Of a DNA stretch of 64,000 nucleotides, positions 22,701-32,647 are shown one piece after another. The stretch is taken from positions 496,001 to 560,000 of the forward strand of contig FMBT01000297.1 in assembly GCA_900095095.1 (NCBI GenBank). Direction: 5' to 3'. Both the position numbers and the translations under genes were made by a program. Every line of letters begins with the position of its first letter. The first letter of the stretch is position 1. Source of the stretch: Fragilariopsis cylindrus CCMP1102 (taxonomy: Eukaryota > Bacillariophyta > Bacillariophyceae > Bacillariales > Bacillariaceae). The notes beneath the pieces were generated by a model. It saw only the letters and a program-made list of their open reading frames with translations, was not told the DNA's origin and ran no database searches.

Positions 22701-25497
22701 TGCCATTACAGAAGATATAGATATCGATGATCCGGGATATGCTGAAGAGGCACTTGGGCCACGTCCGGTTGTTAAACGAATTAAAAGGAAAGTTTTGGAC
22801 GAGAGAGAGCTCAGCGATAGAGGAGGAGTCCGTGCGACTCAAGAAGAAGAAGAGGAAGATGACGATGACGATGACGATGACGATGAAGATGAAGATGACG
22901 AAACGGTTGACGACGCAATAGACGATTCTGCGTTCGATGATCTTGTTCCAGGGTGGTTAAAAAAAGAAAGAGAAGCGGTAGCAAAAAGTAGAGAAGAAGG
23001 TAGTGATGGTTTTTTGGGCAGTGACATTGACGAAGTATTTGATGATGATAAATATGATCAAAATTTGCGACAACTCCATGAATACGAACAACGCAGGTCC
23101 GGAGGGAAGCAAATGGGGATCGATGTAAGTGATGTCTTCGGACAGCGAGGATCAGATGATTACGGCGATTATACTCATGATACCGACTACCTTCGCGATA
23201 GGCAAGACGAAGAGTGGGAAGAAAGAAGTTTAAACGCACGGAAAGCTAACTTGTTGCAATACATTGAATTAGATCCTGCGGAAGTAAATAATCTGATAGC
23301 TTACAAAGATTCCTCCGGTGTATCGCAATACCTTCCAAGGGTCAACAAGCCATTCAAGGAGTTTGGAGCGATCTTCAGGTTAGAGGGTGTACTAGTAGAC
23401 ATTACAGGATTACAACAGAAAGTATGGAACCGGATTGCCATCGAATTTGATTTTAAAGAACCTCTCATGGAAGACATAACACGAGTCGCTGTTCTAGGAC
23501 CCGAGTCTGCTATAAGAGATCTATTCCATTCTACAATAGGTGACTTTGTTTTGGTTCGAAGGATTATTGATGCTTACCGCCGTGTACTTAGAGAAGAATT
23601 TGATTTATGGGCGATCGAGCAAGGAGTTGATGTAAGTGCTGAGCCTTCGATCAGTGACAATGCTGATACTACTTCCGGAAAGGGTTCTCTTGCGATGGGA
23701 TTCGAAGAAGAATCAATAGTCAGACAAAACCCCCAACCTACTGTCTTGCCATTTGACGAGGGTAAAAGGTTGAGACAATTGAAAGAAGTATGGTCGAAGA
23801 CTGCAAAGCAATTTGGATTTTCTCCCCCCACAAACGAAGAAATTGCCGAGAGCTCGATCTTGAGCCCAGACATAGCAGTCCGTAGTATTTTTTGTTGGTC
23901 TGAAGACCAGATACAAATAGGAAAGATTGTATCTGCGTTTTCAATAGTACAAGGAGGAGGAGGAGTTTCTGTTACTGGAGAAGATCCGAATCAACCTCTT
24001 TCTACCATGTCTACTACTGGCAGCGAACCTGTAGATGAACCTCCCATAGAACTTACCGAAGGAATCGTCTTGGAATTACAATATATGGCCTGGGAGGAAG
24101 TTGCTGAAGAAAATTCACTAGAAGCTCCCGATCCAGAAGAGGTATTGGCAGCTGCAGTTTTGAATAATCCAGAAGTTGTAGTAATGGATGGGTTTGGCTG
24201 GACAGAAGATCCCTCTCGTGCCACTGAATTAGCTTCTCGTTACCGCGAATGCCTTACTAGGTTGGTCAATGATCTCATACATAAGCGTTCCTACACTCCT
24301 ATTGCAACCAAATCAGTTGAAACAGAAGCAACTCCAATTATAGACATAGCTACTGTAAACCCAATGATGCCAACCGAAAATGAAATCTTATCTAGTCAAG
24401 TTGAAGCTTGGGCAGAGACTGCGAGAGAGCACGATTTCGATGCCCCAACATCAGAGCAGATTCAATTGACGATGAACACAAATCCCCAAGATGCTGTGCG
24501 CCAGCTGATTATAGTAGATTTCGACATTGACGAATTAACGTTCGACGAAGCTACCGAATTTGAATTGACGATGGAAGAAATTACCGAGACGTATATATCA
24601 TCACTCGAGAGATCGTCCAAAAAGTATTTGAGGAAGTATAAATTATCTTCAGAATTCCAAGTTTCCTCAAATTCCGATGGAGGCCCCCCATCCAATTCAA
24701 ATGATGTAAGCCAAGATGAAATATACAGCGCCGCATTTGATGCCTGGACTAGCGTTGCGTGGAAATTAGGATTTACTCTACCAGTTGAACAAGAAATTCA
24801 ATTCGCTTTGACTGTCGGGCCTTTAGAAGCCATAATCAATGGATTTTGTTGGACTGAGGACGAAGAAGAGGCCAAAGATATTGCCCAACAGTATCTGAAT
24901 CAGATTAAATTAAGACGAGATATTTGGCTTGAAAAAGGATATATTACAACAGCGGAAATCGAAAGTAATAACCCTGAAAATGATTCGATTCCATTAGTAA
25001 AGGTCATGGCCGACGTTTCTGATTGGATACAATCTCTACGTGCGGTAGAGATGGGATGCGGAGTTGTCACACACTTGGAAGACGATCAAATGAAAATCTT
25101 ACTAGAATTTGCTGGTCTATCTGAACTCATACCCAGCGACAGTCGAGTTTCTCATTCCAACGGATATCTCCGTGAAAGTCAGCAACTTCTTGGAATATCA
25201 TTACGCATCGAACGCCGTCCTGACCAATGTATCGTCTTTGATACTAGTCCATTTATTAGCGTTGCAGCCCGCGAGTTTGACATGCGAAGTGTTGCGCTAA
25301 TAGGACCCTATCCTCGTTATGAATTGATGACAGCAGACACAACAGCAACGTCCGTTGATGAGCTTACCGCCATGAATATCCGACGATTGTTCGGCGAGAA
25401 TGTGTACGATCAGCCTGAGCTGGAAACGATGGAAGATCGAGTGGCTGAGACCACGAGACCAGTGATAACAAAATATGAATGGGCTGGTGATGAATAG
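19750..25497 (+). CDS. Giant plastid-type protein with inactive HAD fold and five cap-like repeats
   Basis: This is an uninterrupted 1915-aa frame. The ATG at 19750 gives a signal peptide ending ASIATSF|EVSS, an ASAF-like plastid motif; the frame is open for 13 further upstream codons lacking a better start. Residues about 40-1190 are acidic, Gln/Ser-rich and coiled-coil-like, with a poly-Glu/Asp run at 22846-22903. From about residue 1205 a haloacid dehalogenase (HAD) core appears: FGAIFRLEGVLVDI aligns with FDLDGVLVD, but both catalytic Asp are replaced (Arg and Glu). Five helical cap-like units follow, starting VWNRIAIEFDF, VWSKTAKQFGF, AWEEVAEENSL, AWAETAREHDF and AWTSVAWKLGF. The core resumes with CIVFDTSPFISVAAREFDM near residue 1826. 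It is probably a scaffold or binding protein rather than a phosphatase. Confidence 0.83.
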   Translation: MKDDTSSFSYFLISKFMLLGSVVVVYLASIATSFEVSSPSGGGYGCGRNAIVSTRSKYGGISSSSAGDSSSNRRRTRSSQGQQHPQTSYVSPLQSRVSFLEQYQQYQENDHPSLSCSGRTTSACLIFPRSSSSYRSNTNAYLKKRLSYTPLSLSSSSSSSDLGSESKDKEAQQEDLGLSSSSSSGMGDDENKEEESSPSNNVGYDDLYEFLTRRTGQPAGESERRRKRDRIMEWMPTGTAGGGGSGNAASNLIQPIRLEDGKVDEELVAKQQQQDEEQQNTSSRTKIKFDELFSGMPSLNDIISSGDNVDEDDGDAADNIKKKKSRITDDHDFSWFEPERLRIESEYEQIRQETRERIREQRLLEEESDENDSSNSDSDNIPKNAEGIADAIVQEEMNQMIASVRLERSKERLQEYESNRSSDIESRNYQDATDDVVNKILKDTAEQQERNDKLKARVDEYQEYEQRLRLQQQEQQISYGSNDDSNQKRIIPGEDTDMDDWTLQRLEEMLENSQNREDDDGTISDILEENLENLRKQIEQESKRGSIEPQTMKEWQMYRSIFTRLQNGDGIMENGEDDSNNIGGVDEAQVAQQLNSWREYIVKEDGMRQQSGLSSGPKLPFDHLGTKTDQMPVYEDADEENEHKSRRELNREVNIQAVQVMEDLIQKSDSRRSESLRKQLDILKADLESRDYNDIEEEIIDEPVSFEPVDLSGVFSRKKEESKKDKKQVTFGFSKEEIDAINQVFDETGTGELYSPPPTKYEDPIQRDPPPNTQNENQPPAPNTPFFQEKTNKSDAEEPDIQNKLGSVDEQKLQAMFRRANVRTIAEQDSIRQEWEAFQAFEKESRGKSGLSESTGDSTVMDDAKLKYDVNDVMTSDGDFDAAKILSTIGPRPVRKKAQGSTTTSDTTDLESDENTTDDALRSDVDPSEVADAIYRSVAAAGGGRGKEDEELKEKDRAEYENYLAKEEEMRRNLDQREEEIIDAAITEDIDIDDPGYAEEALGPRPVVKRIKRKVLDERELSDRGGVRATQEEEEEDDDDDDDDDEDEDDETVDDAIDDSAFDDLVPGWLKKEREAVAKSREEGSDGFLGSDIDEVFDDDKYDQNLRQLHEYEQRRSGGKQMGIDVSDVFGQRGSDDYGDYTHDTDYLRDRQDEEWEERSLNARKANLLQYIELDPAEVNNLIAYKDSSGVSQYLPRVNKPFKEFGAIFRLEGVLVDITGLQQKVWNRIAIEFDFKEPLMEDITRVAVLGPESAIRDLFHSTIGDFVLVRRIIDAYRRVLREEFDLWAIEQGVDVSAEPSISDNADTTSGKGSLAMGFEEESIVRQNPQPTVLPFDEGKRLRQLKEVWSKTAKQFGFSPPTNEEIAESSILSPDIAVRSIFCWSEDQIQIGKIVSAFSIVQGGGGVSVTGEDPNQPLSTMSTTGSEPVDEPPIELTEGIVLELQYMAWEEVAEENSLEAPDPEEVLAAAVLNNPEVVVMDGFGWTEDPSRATELASRYRECLTRLVNDLIHKRSYTPIATKSVETEATPIIDIATVNPMMPTENEILSSQVEAWAETAREHDFDAPTSEQIQLTMNTNPQDAVRQLIIVDFDIDELTFDEATEFELTMEEITETYISSLERSSKKYLRKYKLSSEFQVSSNSDGGPPSNSNDVSQDEIYSAAFDAWTSVAWKLGFTLPVEQEIQFALTVGPLEAIINGFCWTEDEEEAKDIAQQYLNQIKLRRDIWLEKGYITTAEIESNNPENDSIPLVKVMADVSDWIQSLRAVEMGCGVVTHLEDDQMKILLEFAGLSELIPSDSRVSHSNGYLRESQQLLGISLRIERRPDQCIVFDTSPFISVAAREFDMRSVALIGPYPRYELMTADTTATSVDELTAMNIRRLFGENVYDQPELETMEDRVAETTRPVITKYEWAGDE
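22846..22903 (+). repeat. Coding GAN-type repeat (poly-Glu/Asp)
   Basis: Purine-rich GAA/GAC/GAT codons within the giant ORF encode about 19 consecutive acidic residues. The tract is in frame and uninterrupted. Confidence 0.85.
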
Positions 25498-25776
25498 ATG
25501 ATACGAACCAAATAAAATTTGTACATTAATATACATAATAGAGACTTTATTTTATAAAATTCATACTTATATTCTATTTTATTAATATTTAATAGTAGCG
25601 TTTTCGTTCAAGCAGCAGCTTCTTCTCCGTATCTTCCTTTCCCTTTTTAGTCTCTATACCCCGTAGAGATTACCTAGATTTGATTAATATCCAAAATATA
25701 TACAATGTATTAACCATCACGAGGTCTAACAATATCATACGGTTGGTCGACGATGCATATCATTTATGAAGAGAAA
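25498..25776. other. Short spacer between convergent genes
   Basis: This AT-rich spacer is 279 bp long. Nothing was recognised in it beyond likely 3' untranslated sequence of both neighbours. Confidence 0.5.
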
Positions 25777-27384
25777 TCAAAACCATTCCAACAGTATTGT
25801 ATCTCGTATACCGATGTAACCAATAAGCTGAACAGGTTCTAACCATGCCCGTCCTATCCCTAAATACAGTACGCGTTCTAACCATCCAGCATAAAGATTC
25901 TTAATGCCTCCATCGCCCTCTTTCGTTATCTGTATCATAGTTTGTAGAACGCTATAACCTGGCCTTGTATTAGCAATAACAGGTGTAGTCGGTTGATCGA
26001 CGTCGACGGCATCGTCGGCTTCGTCATCGTCATCATCATCATCCCACAGGACCAACTGCTTGTCTAGCAAAATACGAGTCCGTGCAACGTCAAAGGGAGT
26101 ACTAAGAAACCCAGCAACGACTGCGGCTAGCACAGCGTATTCAGCATAGTCGGATACAGAAATAGTCCCTTGAATGAGCATACGATTAAGGACGATCTTC
26201 GAAAGCAGATAAGGCAAATCAGTTGCGATGACCATGGGCAATCGATCGTAAGAATCTCCAAACCAATCTCCCAGGGTTTCATTATTGTTTTGCAACCGAA
26301 TTGCTAATGTTTCGGATGGAGTTCTGAAACACAATGATGCGACATCAGCGACCGCCGCAGCTAAAACCGAAATCCACGTTTCACTTATTGTTGGCATCAT
26401 ATACAGCATCCTTTTCGTTACATCCCGAACACCATAATATATCCCCGTAGCGGGAACTGATACTAAAAGAGTGGGAGAAATTCCAGCATAAAGATCACCC
26501 TCGTTGATTTTTTGTTGGATGTTGACACCGAGCGTTGATATTTGTTTTGACAACGCAGGGATTGGAAAGAGAAGACTGGCAATCACGTCTTCATACTCAT
26601 TATCATAATCATCATCATAATCATCATCGTAGTCGTCATTATCATTATCATCATCATTATTTTGATCTGCCTGTACTCGAATTTTAATAGTTTGAAGTGG
26701 ATGCAAGAGTAAGGTTCTTCCCATTTCCGTTATAGATCCGGCTACTGTCGCCGCTACAAGCAATTCGTTGTTCGACATTTTCTTCACGACCTGAGGACCG
26801 GGAGTCAAGAACGAAGGAAGCCATTTTGGTACCTTGGGTTTTGCAACCTTGTTAAATGTAAAGTTATTCGAGTCAATGGAGATAGATTCTTTGTCATATT
26901 TTACGGTAACGTTGATGTTAGTTTCCGAAACGATTTGGGTCAAATTGACCGGTTCGATCTGTCCAGTATTTAGGATTGTTGTTGTTGTTGCTGTCGTTTT
27001 TGGTTTTGGTTTTATTGCAGTTGTTGTAGCAGACTCGATGGGTTTTTTGGGTTGAGTTGTTGCTATTGTTGTCGTTTTTTGTTTTGATGCTGCTGTAGTA
27101 GCAGACTCGACCAGTTTTTTCGGTTGGGTCGTTATTGTTGTTGCTGTTGTTGTCGTTTTGGGTTTTGTTGCTTTTGTACTAGTAGACTCGACGTGATTTT
27201 TTGATTGTGCTAGTTCTTTGGTACTAATCGATTTCAACACTGGTTCGGGAATAAATGATGGACGCTTTGGTGGCGATGACTCTTCTTTTGCTAGATGGTT
27301 TGTCCTGGTATAGGCTGCACCTGTAAGTAAAGAGGAGATTGACAAGACGGTGCTATATTTAACAGCATCTCTTCTAGTTAACAT
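25777..27384 (-). CDS. Mitochondrial carrier family protein
   Basis: Mitochondrial carrier family proteins exchange metabolites across organelle inner membranes using six helices in three repeats. The 535-aa frame is intact. An N-terminal Lys/Thr/Ala-rich repeat region (units of KPKTTTTATT type) precedes the carrier domain. The three signature sites are HPLQTIKIRVQ (Gln replaces the acidic residue), TPSETLAIRLQ (second basic position lost) and the canonical TPFDVARTRILL. A long Asp-rich loop (about 26580-26680) interrupts the first repeat and another acidic stretch interrupts the last. The ATG at 27384 is the first in the open segment, but the same frame continues upstream past a single TGA into the next ORF. 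Substrate is unknown; loss of canonical residues suggests an atypical or organelle-shifted carrier. Confidence 0.83.
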   Translation of the reverse strand: MLTRRDAVKYSTVLSISSLLTGAAYTRTNHLAKEESSPPKRPSFIPEPVLKSISTKELAQSKNHVESTSTKATKPKTTTTATTITTQPKKLVESATTAASKQKTTTIATTQPKKPIESATTTAIKPKPKTTATTTTILNTGQIEPVNLTQIVSETNINVTVKYDKESISIDSNNFTFNKVAKPKVPKWLPSFLTPGPQVVKKMSNNELLVAATVAGSITEMGRTLLLHPLQTIKIRVQADQNNDDDNDNDDYDDDYDDDYDNEYEDVIASLLFPIPALSKQISTLGVNIQQKINEGDLYAGISPTLLVSVPATGIYYGVRDVTKRMLYMMPTISETWISVLAAAVADVASLCFRTPSETLAIRLQNNNETLGDWFGDSYDRLPMVIATDLPYLLSKIVLNRMLIQGTISVSDYAEYAVLAAVVAGFLSTPFDVARTRILLDKQLVLWDDDDDDDEADDAVDVDQPTTPVIANTRPGYSVLQTMIQITKEGDGGIKNLYAGWLERVLYLGIGRAWLEPVQLIGYIGIRDTILLEWF

Positions 27385-27480
27385 TCGATCTTGTTCTCCC
27401 CTCGCTATCTTTGTCGTCGTTCGATTTTGATTTTTTGATGATGTAGTACTAGCCGTTGAAGCAAAAAAAGGAATATTCGT

Positions 27481-27816
27481 TCATTGCAATTGACGTCGTC
27501 CTCTATCTTCCTGAGATGCTTCGATCGAAGAAGTCGATGTATCCGTCGATATATCTGTCAACAATTTGGTTGGTGGTATTGAAAATTCCTGACAAAGACG
27601 AAAGGTGGAACAGTTGTTGTTGGTTCGCCATTGTCGAGGCAACAACTGATGCATATTTCGATTCATCATACCACGACCATAAAATTTCGAGCTTTGAAAC
27701 GAAGAGCTCATTCCAGCAATAATTGAAACAACAACGGCACCGATGAATAATACAACAAATCCATTGTTTCTATTCCAGCGCCAAAATCGTCTACGTCTAC
27801 GAAACAAATTCGTCAT
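27481..27816 (-). CDS. Small basic single-helix ORF upstream of, and in frame with, the carrier
   Basis: This 111-aa ORF begins with a basic stretch (TNLFRRRRRFWRWNRN) and a hydrophobic helix (GFVVLFIGAVVVSIIAGMSS), then a Ser/Thr-rich tail ending EASQEDRGRRQLQ. It resembles a membrane anchor or targeting region. It is in the same reading frame as the mitochondrial-carrier ORF downstream on this strand, separated by one TGA codon at 27481-27483 and 32 further open codons. It may be the true N-terminus of that protein or a separate small gene. No homologue is recognised. Confidence 0.5.
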   Translation of the reverse strand: MTNLFRRRRRFWRWNRNNGFVVLFIGAVVVSIIAGMSSSFQSSKFYGRGMMNRNMHQLLPRQWRTNNNCSTFRLCQEFSIPPTKLLTDISTDTSTSSIEASQEDRGRRQLQ

Positions 27817-27956
27817 GATGCTTCAGTTTTGATTTGTTATATTCTATTCTGTTCATCATGTTCAATGTAGTATGTGGTACTGTATGTTGTAAAGAAGAAT
27901 ATGTAATACGGTATGTGATGTCAATAAACGTCAAAGATTTTAAAATATTGGAAGTT

Positions 27957-28607
27957 TTAAGGTGGTATCATCAGCCTGCGCCGAAAATCGCGCTACAACG
28001 CGTAAAAGCACGGGGAAAATGGACAATTCGTGTCCATTTTGGTTGGACCTGTTACTCTGTCAATATTCATTTATATGTAACGTCCTATATATGACGACCT
28101 TCATCTGCTCAAAAGGAATCTTTCTATGTCCAATTTGATTGGTGTTCAGCGTGTGTACTAGGTGCTGTATATTTTTGGAACTCAAAAAGTTGGTTTTTAG
28201 TCATTTCTTTCCAAAATAGTCCAAAAGTGTTTATCACCATCATTTTCGTACTTACCACCCCAAAGTAGGGCATAGAAATAATCTACATAAAAAGATCTAT
28301 CTATTCATAGCAGTCCCCACATAAATGGATGCTTAGGGGTGCTTGTATGAGTGTACGAAAGAGAGCACCAAAAACTAATTTTAGTTATTGATTTTTAATT
28401 ATTTTGTGCTAAACTACACACTGCGCTGTACATTGTTTTAGCACATCCTCCGTGCAACGCTAAATGCATACGCGCAATGGTGAGGAATTATTAAAATCCG
28501 CGCATTATTGTGTACCAGAAATACCAGTCTATTGTGAAGCGCGCTATTTACTGTTATCGCGCTAATACGGTCAAAAATTCGCGCTGATCTTGATGATACC
28601 ACCTTAA
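27957..28607. mobile_element. Non-autonomous DNA transposon (MITE) flanked by TTAA
   Basis: The element proper is 27961-28603 (643 bp). Its ends are perfect 13-bp inverted repeats, GGTGGTATCATCA at the left and TGATGATACCACC at the right. Each end is flanked directly by TTAA (27957-27960 and 28604-28607), consistent with a target-site duplication. The interior has no transposase ORF. It contains several CGCGCT motifs concentrated toward both ends (near 27989, 28538, 28556 and 28579). TTAA targets are typical of the piggyBac superfamily, but piggyBac ends usually begin with CCC, so that assignment is tentative. The ends match perfectly, so the insertion may be fairly recent. Confidence 0.8.
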
Positions 28608-28838
28608 GTTAAAAATGTCAATCAAAAAATAAATCGAGCGAAATATTATATTTTCTCTAACCCTCTCTGTTTTGTGTCGAATAAACTCAGCACATCAGCT
28701 TTAGCTCGTCTGGTCCAACAACGAGAAGAGTAGTACGGTACATAGAACAAACAACAAAGGGACGACGGAACAACGGAGAATGGTGAAAAGAGGGAACAAA
28801 AAACAATTCCAATAGTGACCTAATTGCTTCCGTCCGCA

Positions 28839-31445
28839 ATGAGATGCAGTAAAACAGACGAGGCTGTGACTCTCATTCGACGTCTCGTCGATGCCTCTAC
28901 TACCATCAGTACAAGTCCAAGTAGCAGGGGCGAGGTGACAACTACGAACGGCAATGGCAATGCCAATGCCAATGGCAATGACACCATCACAAAAGTAATT
29001 AAGGAAATGAGAGATTTCCTCCTTCTAGAATGTGGCGGAGAGATGAACACCACCAACACCGACTATGAGAGTGACAGTGACAGTAGAAGTTTGGTGAGAA
29101 TCCAACGACATTCGAACTCTCCATTGGCGGCGTGGGGATTTTGATGGAGCACGGATTCTTCGAGTAGAAGTGCTCGAACCCGAGTTAAGAAACGACACTA
29201 ATGATGTTGATGTTGATGTTGATAGTAATGATAATGATGGTGACGGTAGTGGTGATGAAGAAATTGACAACGACAACGCTAAATTTTTCGACGTTGATTT
29301 GAGTAGTGACAAATATACCATTGGGGACGCGGGGTGTTCCCAACTTGTCCAATCTCTCAGCACCGCCAATGGAAACAATACTACTTGTAATATCTACATA
29401 CGTACACTAGACTTGGAAGCAAATGGCTTATCCGCAGTCAGTGGATTCACACTAGCGACAGCAGTCATTGCGTCTACTACCGCTGCATCAATCCATACAA
29501 TTCCACTATTTCCCGACTCCAAAATTTAAACCTCGGATGCAATGGCATTGGACCGGATGGGTTCGAAACACTCGCGCTGCAGCTTTGCCATTTACCACAC
29601 TTGGAGTCTCTTGATTTACATGGCAATGGCATAGCCGATAAAGGTTGTGTGGCTCTATCTTCGTCATTGTGTGCGTTGAAATTCTTGAGGGTATTGGATC
29701 TTAGCGCGAATCGAATTGAGAATGCGGGTGCTGCGGCGCTTGGTGTTTTGTTTCAGAGGATGATGACGATGATGATGATGATGGAGGGGAGAGTAGCAGT
29801 AAAAACAGCAAGAGGCAATTTGTTGTCGGTTGACCACTCTCAACCTGAGGGAAAATGGGATTGAATCCATCGATGCGCTCATTTCGGACAGAAGTACGAG
29901 TACAGACATAAGCGCGTGTGAATTGGAAGCACTGGATCTGAGTTGGAATTCCATTGTCAGTTTTGATCACTCCTCGAGAATAAATACAGGTATCCCAAGC
30001 TTACCGAGTTGGAACTGAAGGGAAACGCTCTCTCCGACGCGGAATGCGTTAGCTTCTGTTCCAAATTTGATCTTGAGCTCGATGACAGTGACGATGACAA
30101 TGACAAAAACCACCGGCAGATTTCTGATGGTCATGAGGATGAAAAAAAGGATGATGATTCTTCCACTAGTCAAATCCAACAACAAAACATACGACCAATG
30201 GAATGTAGTGAAAGTCGGCTGCGCGTCTGTCTACGACGACTTGCTGATAATCACGCTACTAATGCATCGATCTGTCAATTGGTCCTGTGGCAGAGCACGA
30301 GCACAACGAGTAATATAACGAATGATGTCCTTATTCATCCCACAAAAGAGGAAGAACTGGCACAACAAAAACATATCAACGTTACTAGCAGCCGCAATGG
30401 TACTACCATTCCATCGGAGGAGATGGACGCATTTCCATCAAGGCTTCGACGAGATGGTTTCGTCGTACAACCACCTCTCGCCCAGGACATGAAGCACCTC
30501 TCCGCAACTATGAACCGAATCGAGAACGCAGGATATCCACCCGTCTTTTGTTTTATGAACGATACGTTTTGGGACTTTGTCACGACACAGGTTTGGCCCA
30601 TGGTAAGCTCTCTCTTGGGTGTGGACAATGATGATGATGATTGTTGCTGTCTTCTGGACTCGGGATCTGCCTTTGCCTGGTCGCTCAAAGCCACAGGAAA
30701 ATCCACCTTTCCAAGAGATGGAGAGTTTCGCTCGTGGCAGAATGCAGTCTCTAGTATCAACAACACTGTACCAAAGGAGAAAGAAGAGGAGGGATACCGC
30801 GGTTTCGGATCTTCGTTTGGTCTACCGCACCGTGATTACTCGGCAGCCGACTCCCTGCATTGTGATGGTGATGATGATGACGAGGATCATCATAGTTCTC
30901 CCGCAGTTCTCAATGTTTGGATACCCCTTAATGATGCCACTAATGATAATGGATGTATGTACGTTGTGCCTAGAGAATTTGACTCTGACTTTGCGAGAAC
31001 AGACGGTCACCATGCGCATATGAACCCAGCCACCGAGGTTCAAAGAGGCGTGTCCTCCAAAATACATTTTCCCTTGCATGGCGTAAGGGCCCTCCCGGCA
31101 CCAGCCGGTTCCCTGATTGCGTGGTATGGCAACACCATCCACTGGGGATCCAGTTGCTCGAAATATTCAAAAGATCCGCGTAAATCGATTGCCCTGACTT
31201 TTATACGCAGCGACTGTAACGCTCTTTCTAGTTCGAATACGAAAAATGACGAAAATGAAAATGAATCGAGGATTCACAATCCTTCTCCACCCATCTCCAT
31301 AACGCAAGCTGCTGCTATGACCCCTGAGATGCGACTCTCCCTAATCTCCCGTTCGCTGCTCATCTACAATCAGTGGCACGCTCTCGCCGACGATGCCGTA
31401 CCTCCACTCATTTACAAAACCACTGAGGTCCAAGAGAAAATTTAA
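28839..31445 (+). CDS. Leucine-rich-repeat / phytanoyl-CoA dioxygenase-like fusion, frame-broken
   Basis: The N-terminal half carries leucine-rich repeats of the ribonuclease-inhibitor-like type: IRTLDLEANGLSA, LQNLNLGCNGIGPDGFETLA, LESLDLHGNGIADKGCVALS, LRVLDLSANRIENAGAAAL, LTTLNLRENGIESI and LTELELKGNALSDAEC. The C-terminal part, one intact frame from about 30009, is a PhyH-type Fe(II)/2-oxoglutarate dioxygenase. The metal motif is HRDYS, followed by LNVWIPLNDATNDNGCMYVV and a distal His in AWYGNTIHWGSS. The substrate is unknown. The LRR half changes frame near 29131 (one extra base), and near 29502, 29757, 29829 and 29998 (one missing base each), while the repeat register stays perfect across each break. 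That continuity argues for one gene. Confidence 0.78.
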
Positions 31446-32647
31446 TGATATTGTAATTATGGAACAACTGAATACAAACATCGACATAATACTTTTCAGC
31501 CAGCATCTTCGTGTTAATAGCTGCAGCAACCTTGCCATCTTGACGTGAAATGCCATTTCTTCGCCTTCATTTCCGTTCTCCTCTTTGATAGAGGATACAG
31601 ATGCAATTCACCCTATGATACTGCAGCGTTTAGAATTTGATTTATAGATCAGGAACGGCGAACCCAGAAACAGTCATGGATAAGGGGAGACATTGGGATG
31701 GTGCGATGACATGGCGCTGTTATCATGATAGAGACACTAGATGGACTAAGTGAAGAATCAAAGAAAATGGTGTAAATCACCGATATGGATATGGGAGGAT
31801 GACCGCCGCCGTCGTCGCTGCCATTCTACTCCATATTGTGTTCTATACGATACCAACGACGCAGCTGCAGTCTCTCCAACAAACCCATGATCAAAATCAT
31901 CCGTTCTAAGACTTACATCACCATCAATACGGTAAACTCGAGAACGATAACAACATTACCTGAAATCATGTCGAGGATTATAAGCGATAGTAAATTGATA
32001 GGAAAGTTTCAAACCTAGTTCAGCTTAAGTTTCGCGCTTCAGCGAAGAATTGAATGATGCATGAAAAGAACTGACGATGGACACATGTGAAAGTGTGACG
32101 AAATGTTTTCTTTATCTACTAGATCTAGACAAATAAAGTCAACCTCATAATTTCCAAATATTTTACATAATCATTTCTAGTGCATCTCGTCTGCTAATAG
32201 ACGCTATTTCCTACTGTAAATAATTTGCACATACTGTTTAGAATGGTTTATGGTATCTTTCTTAGCCTTATTGACGCCGTTTCTTTCTATAAATATCAGC
32301 TTAATCCATAACGGCATTCTTTTTCCTTTCGATTCGCAGATCGCGTTGACAGGATGTGGGTGCCATAGTATACACATCATAAAAAAATAGGGACAAGCAA
32401 TAATACAGACTTAAATCAAGAATCGCTACTTTCCACGCAATAGAAGCATTCTATCAAACAGCACGTTGAAATCAATTTGCAGTGGCACTAGACTATTATC
32501 TCTTTATCTTTGAACCGCCTATTGCTTGCCGCAAAGAATTATTAATGATATCATAGTGCGTATGCAGTTGGTCATATTACTAGTAGTATGTAGGTAGGTT
32601 GCGGTTGTTATATCATACTATTTATTAGAATACTTACGCACTATATC
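31446..32647. other. Intergenic spacer between convergent genes
   Basis: This 1.2 kb has no recognisable gene, RNA motif or repeat. Short non-conserved ORFs only. Confidence 0.5.

Noticed and set aside
27430-27500. Small intron removing the TGA between the two in-frame ORFs
   Set aside because: The only candidate (GTCAAT donor to GGCTAG acceptor, 46 bases) has a weak donor and would put the carrier out of frame.
27961-28603. Autonomous piggyBac transposon
   Set aside because: TTAA flanks fit, but the interior has no transposase ORF and the terminal bases do not match the usual CCC start.
31446-32647. RNA gene search in the spacer
   Set aside because: No tRNA-like A/B box pair, rRNA segment or stable structured RNA could be recognised by eye.
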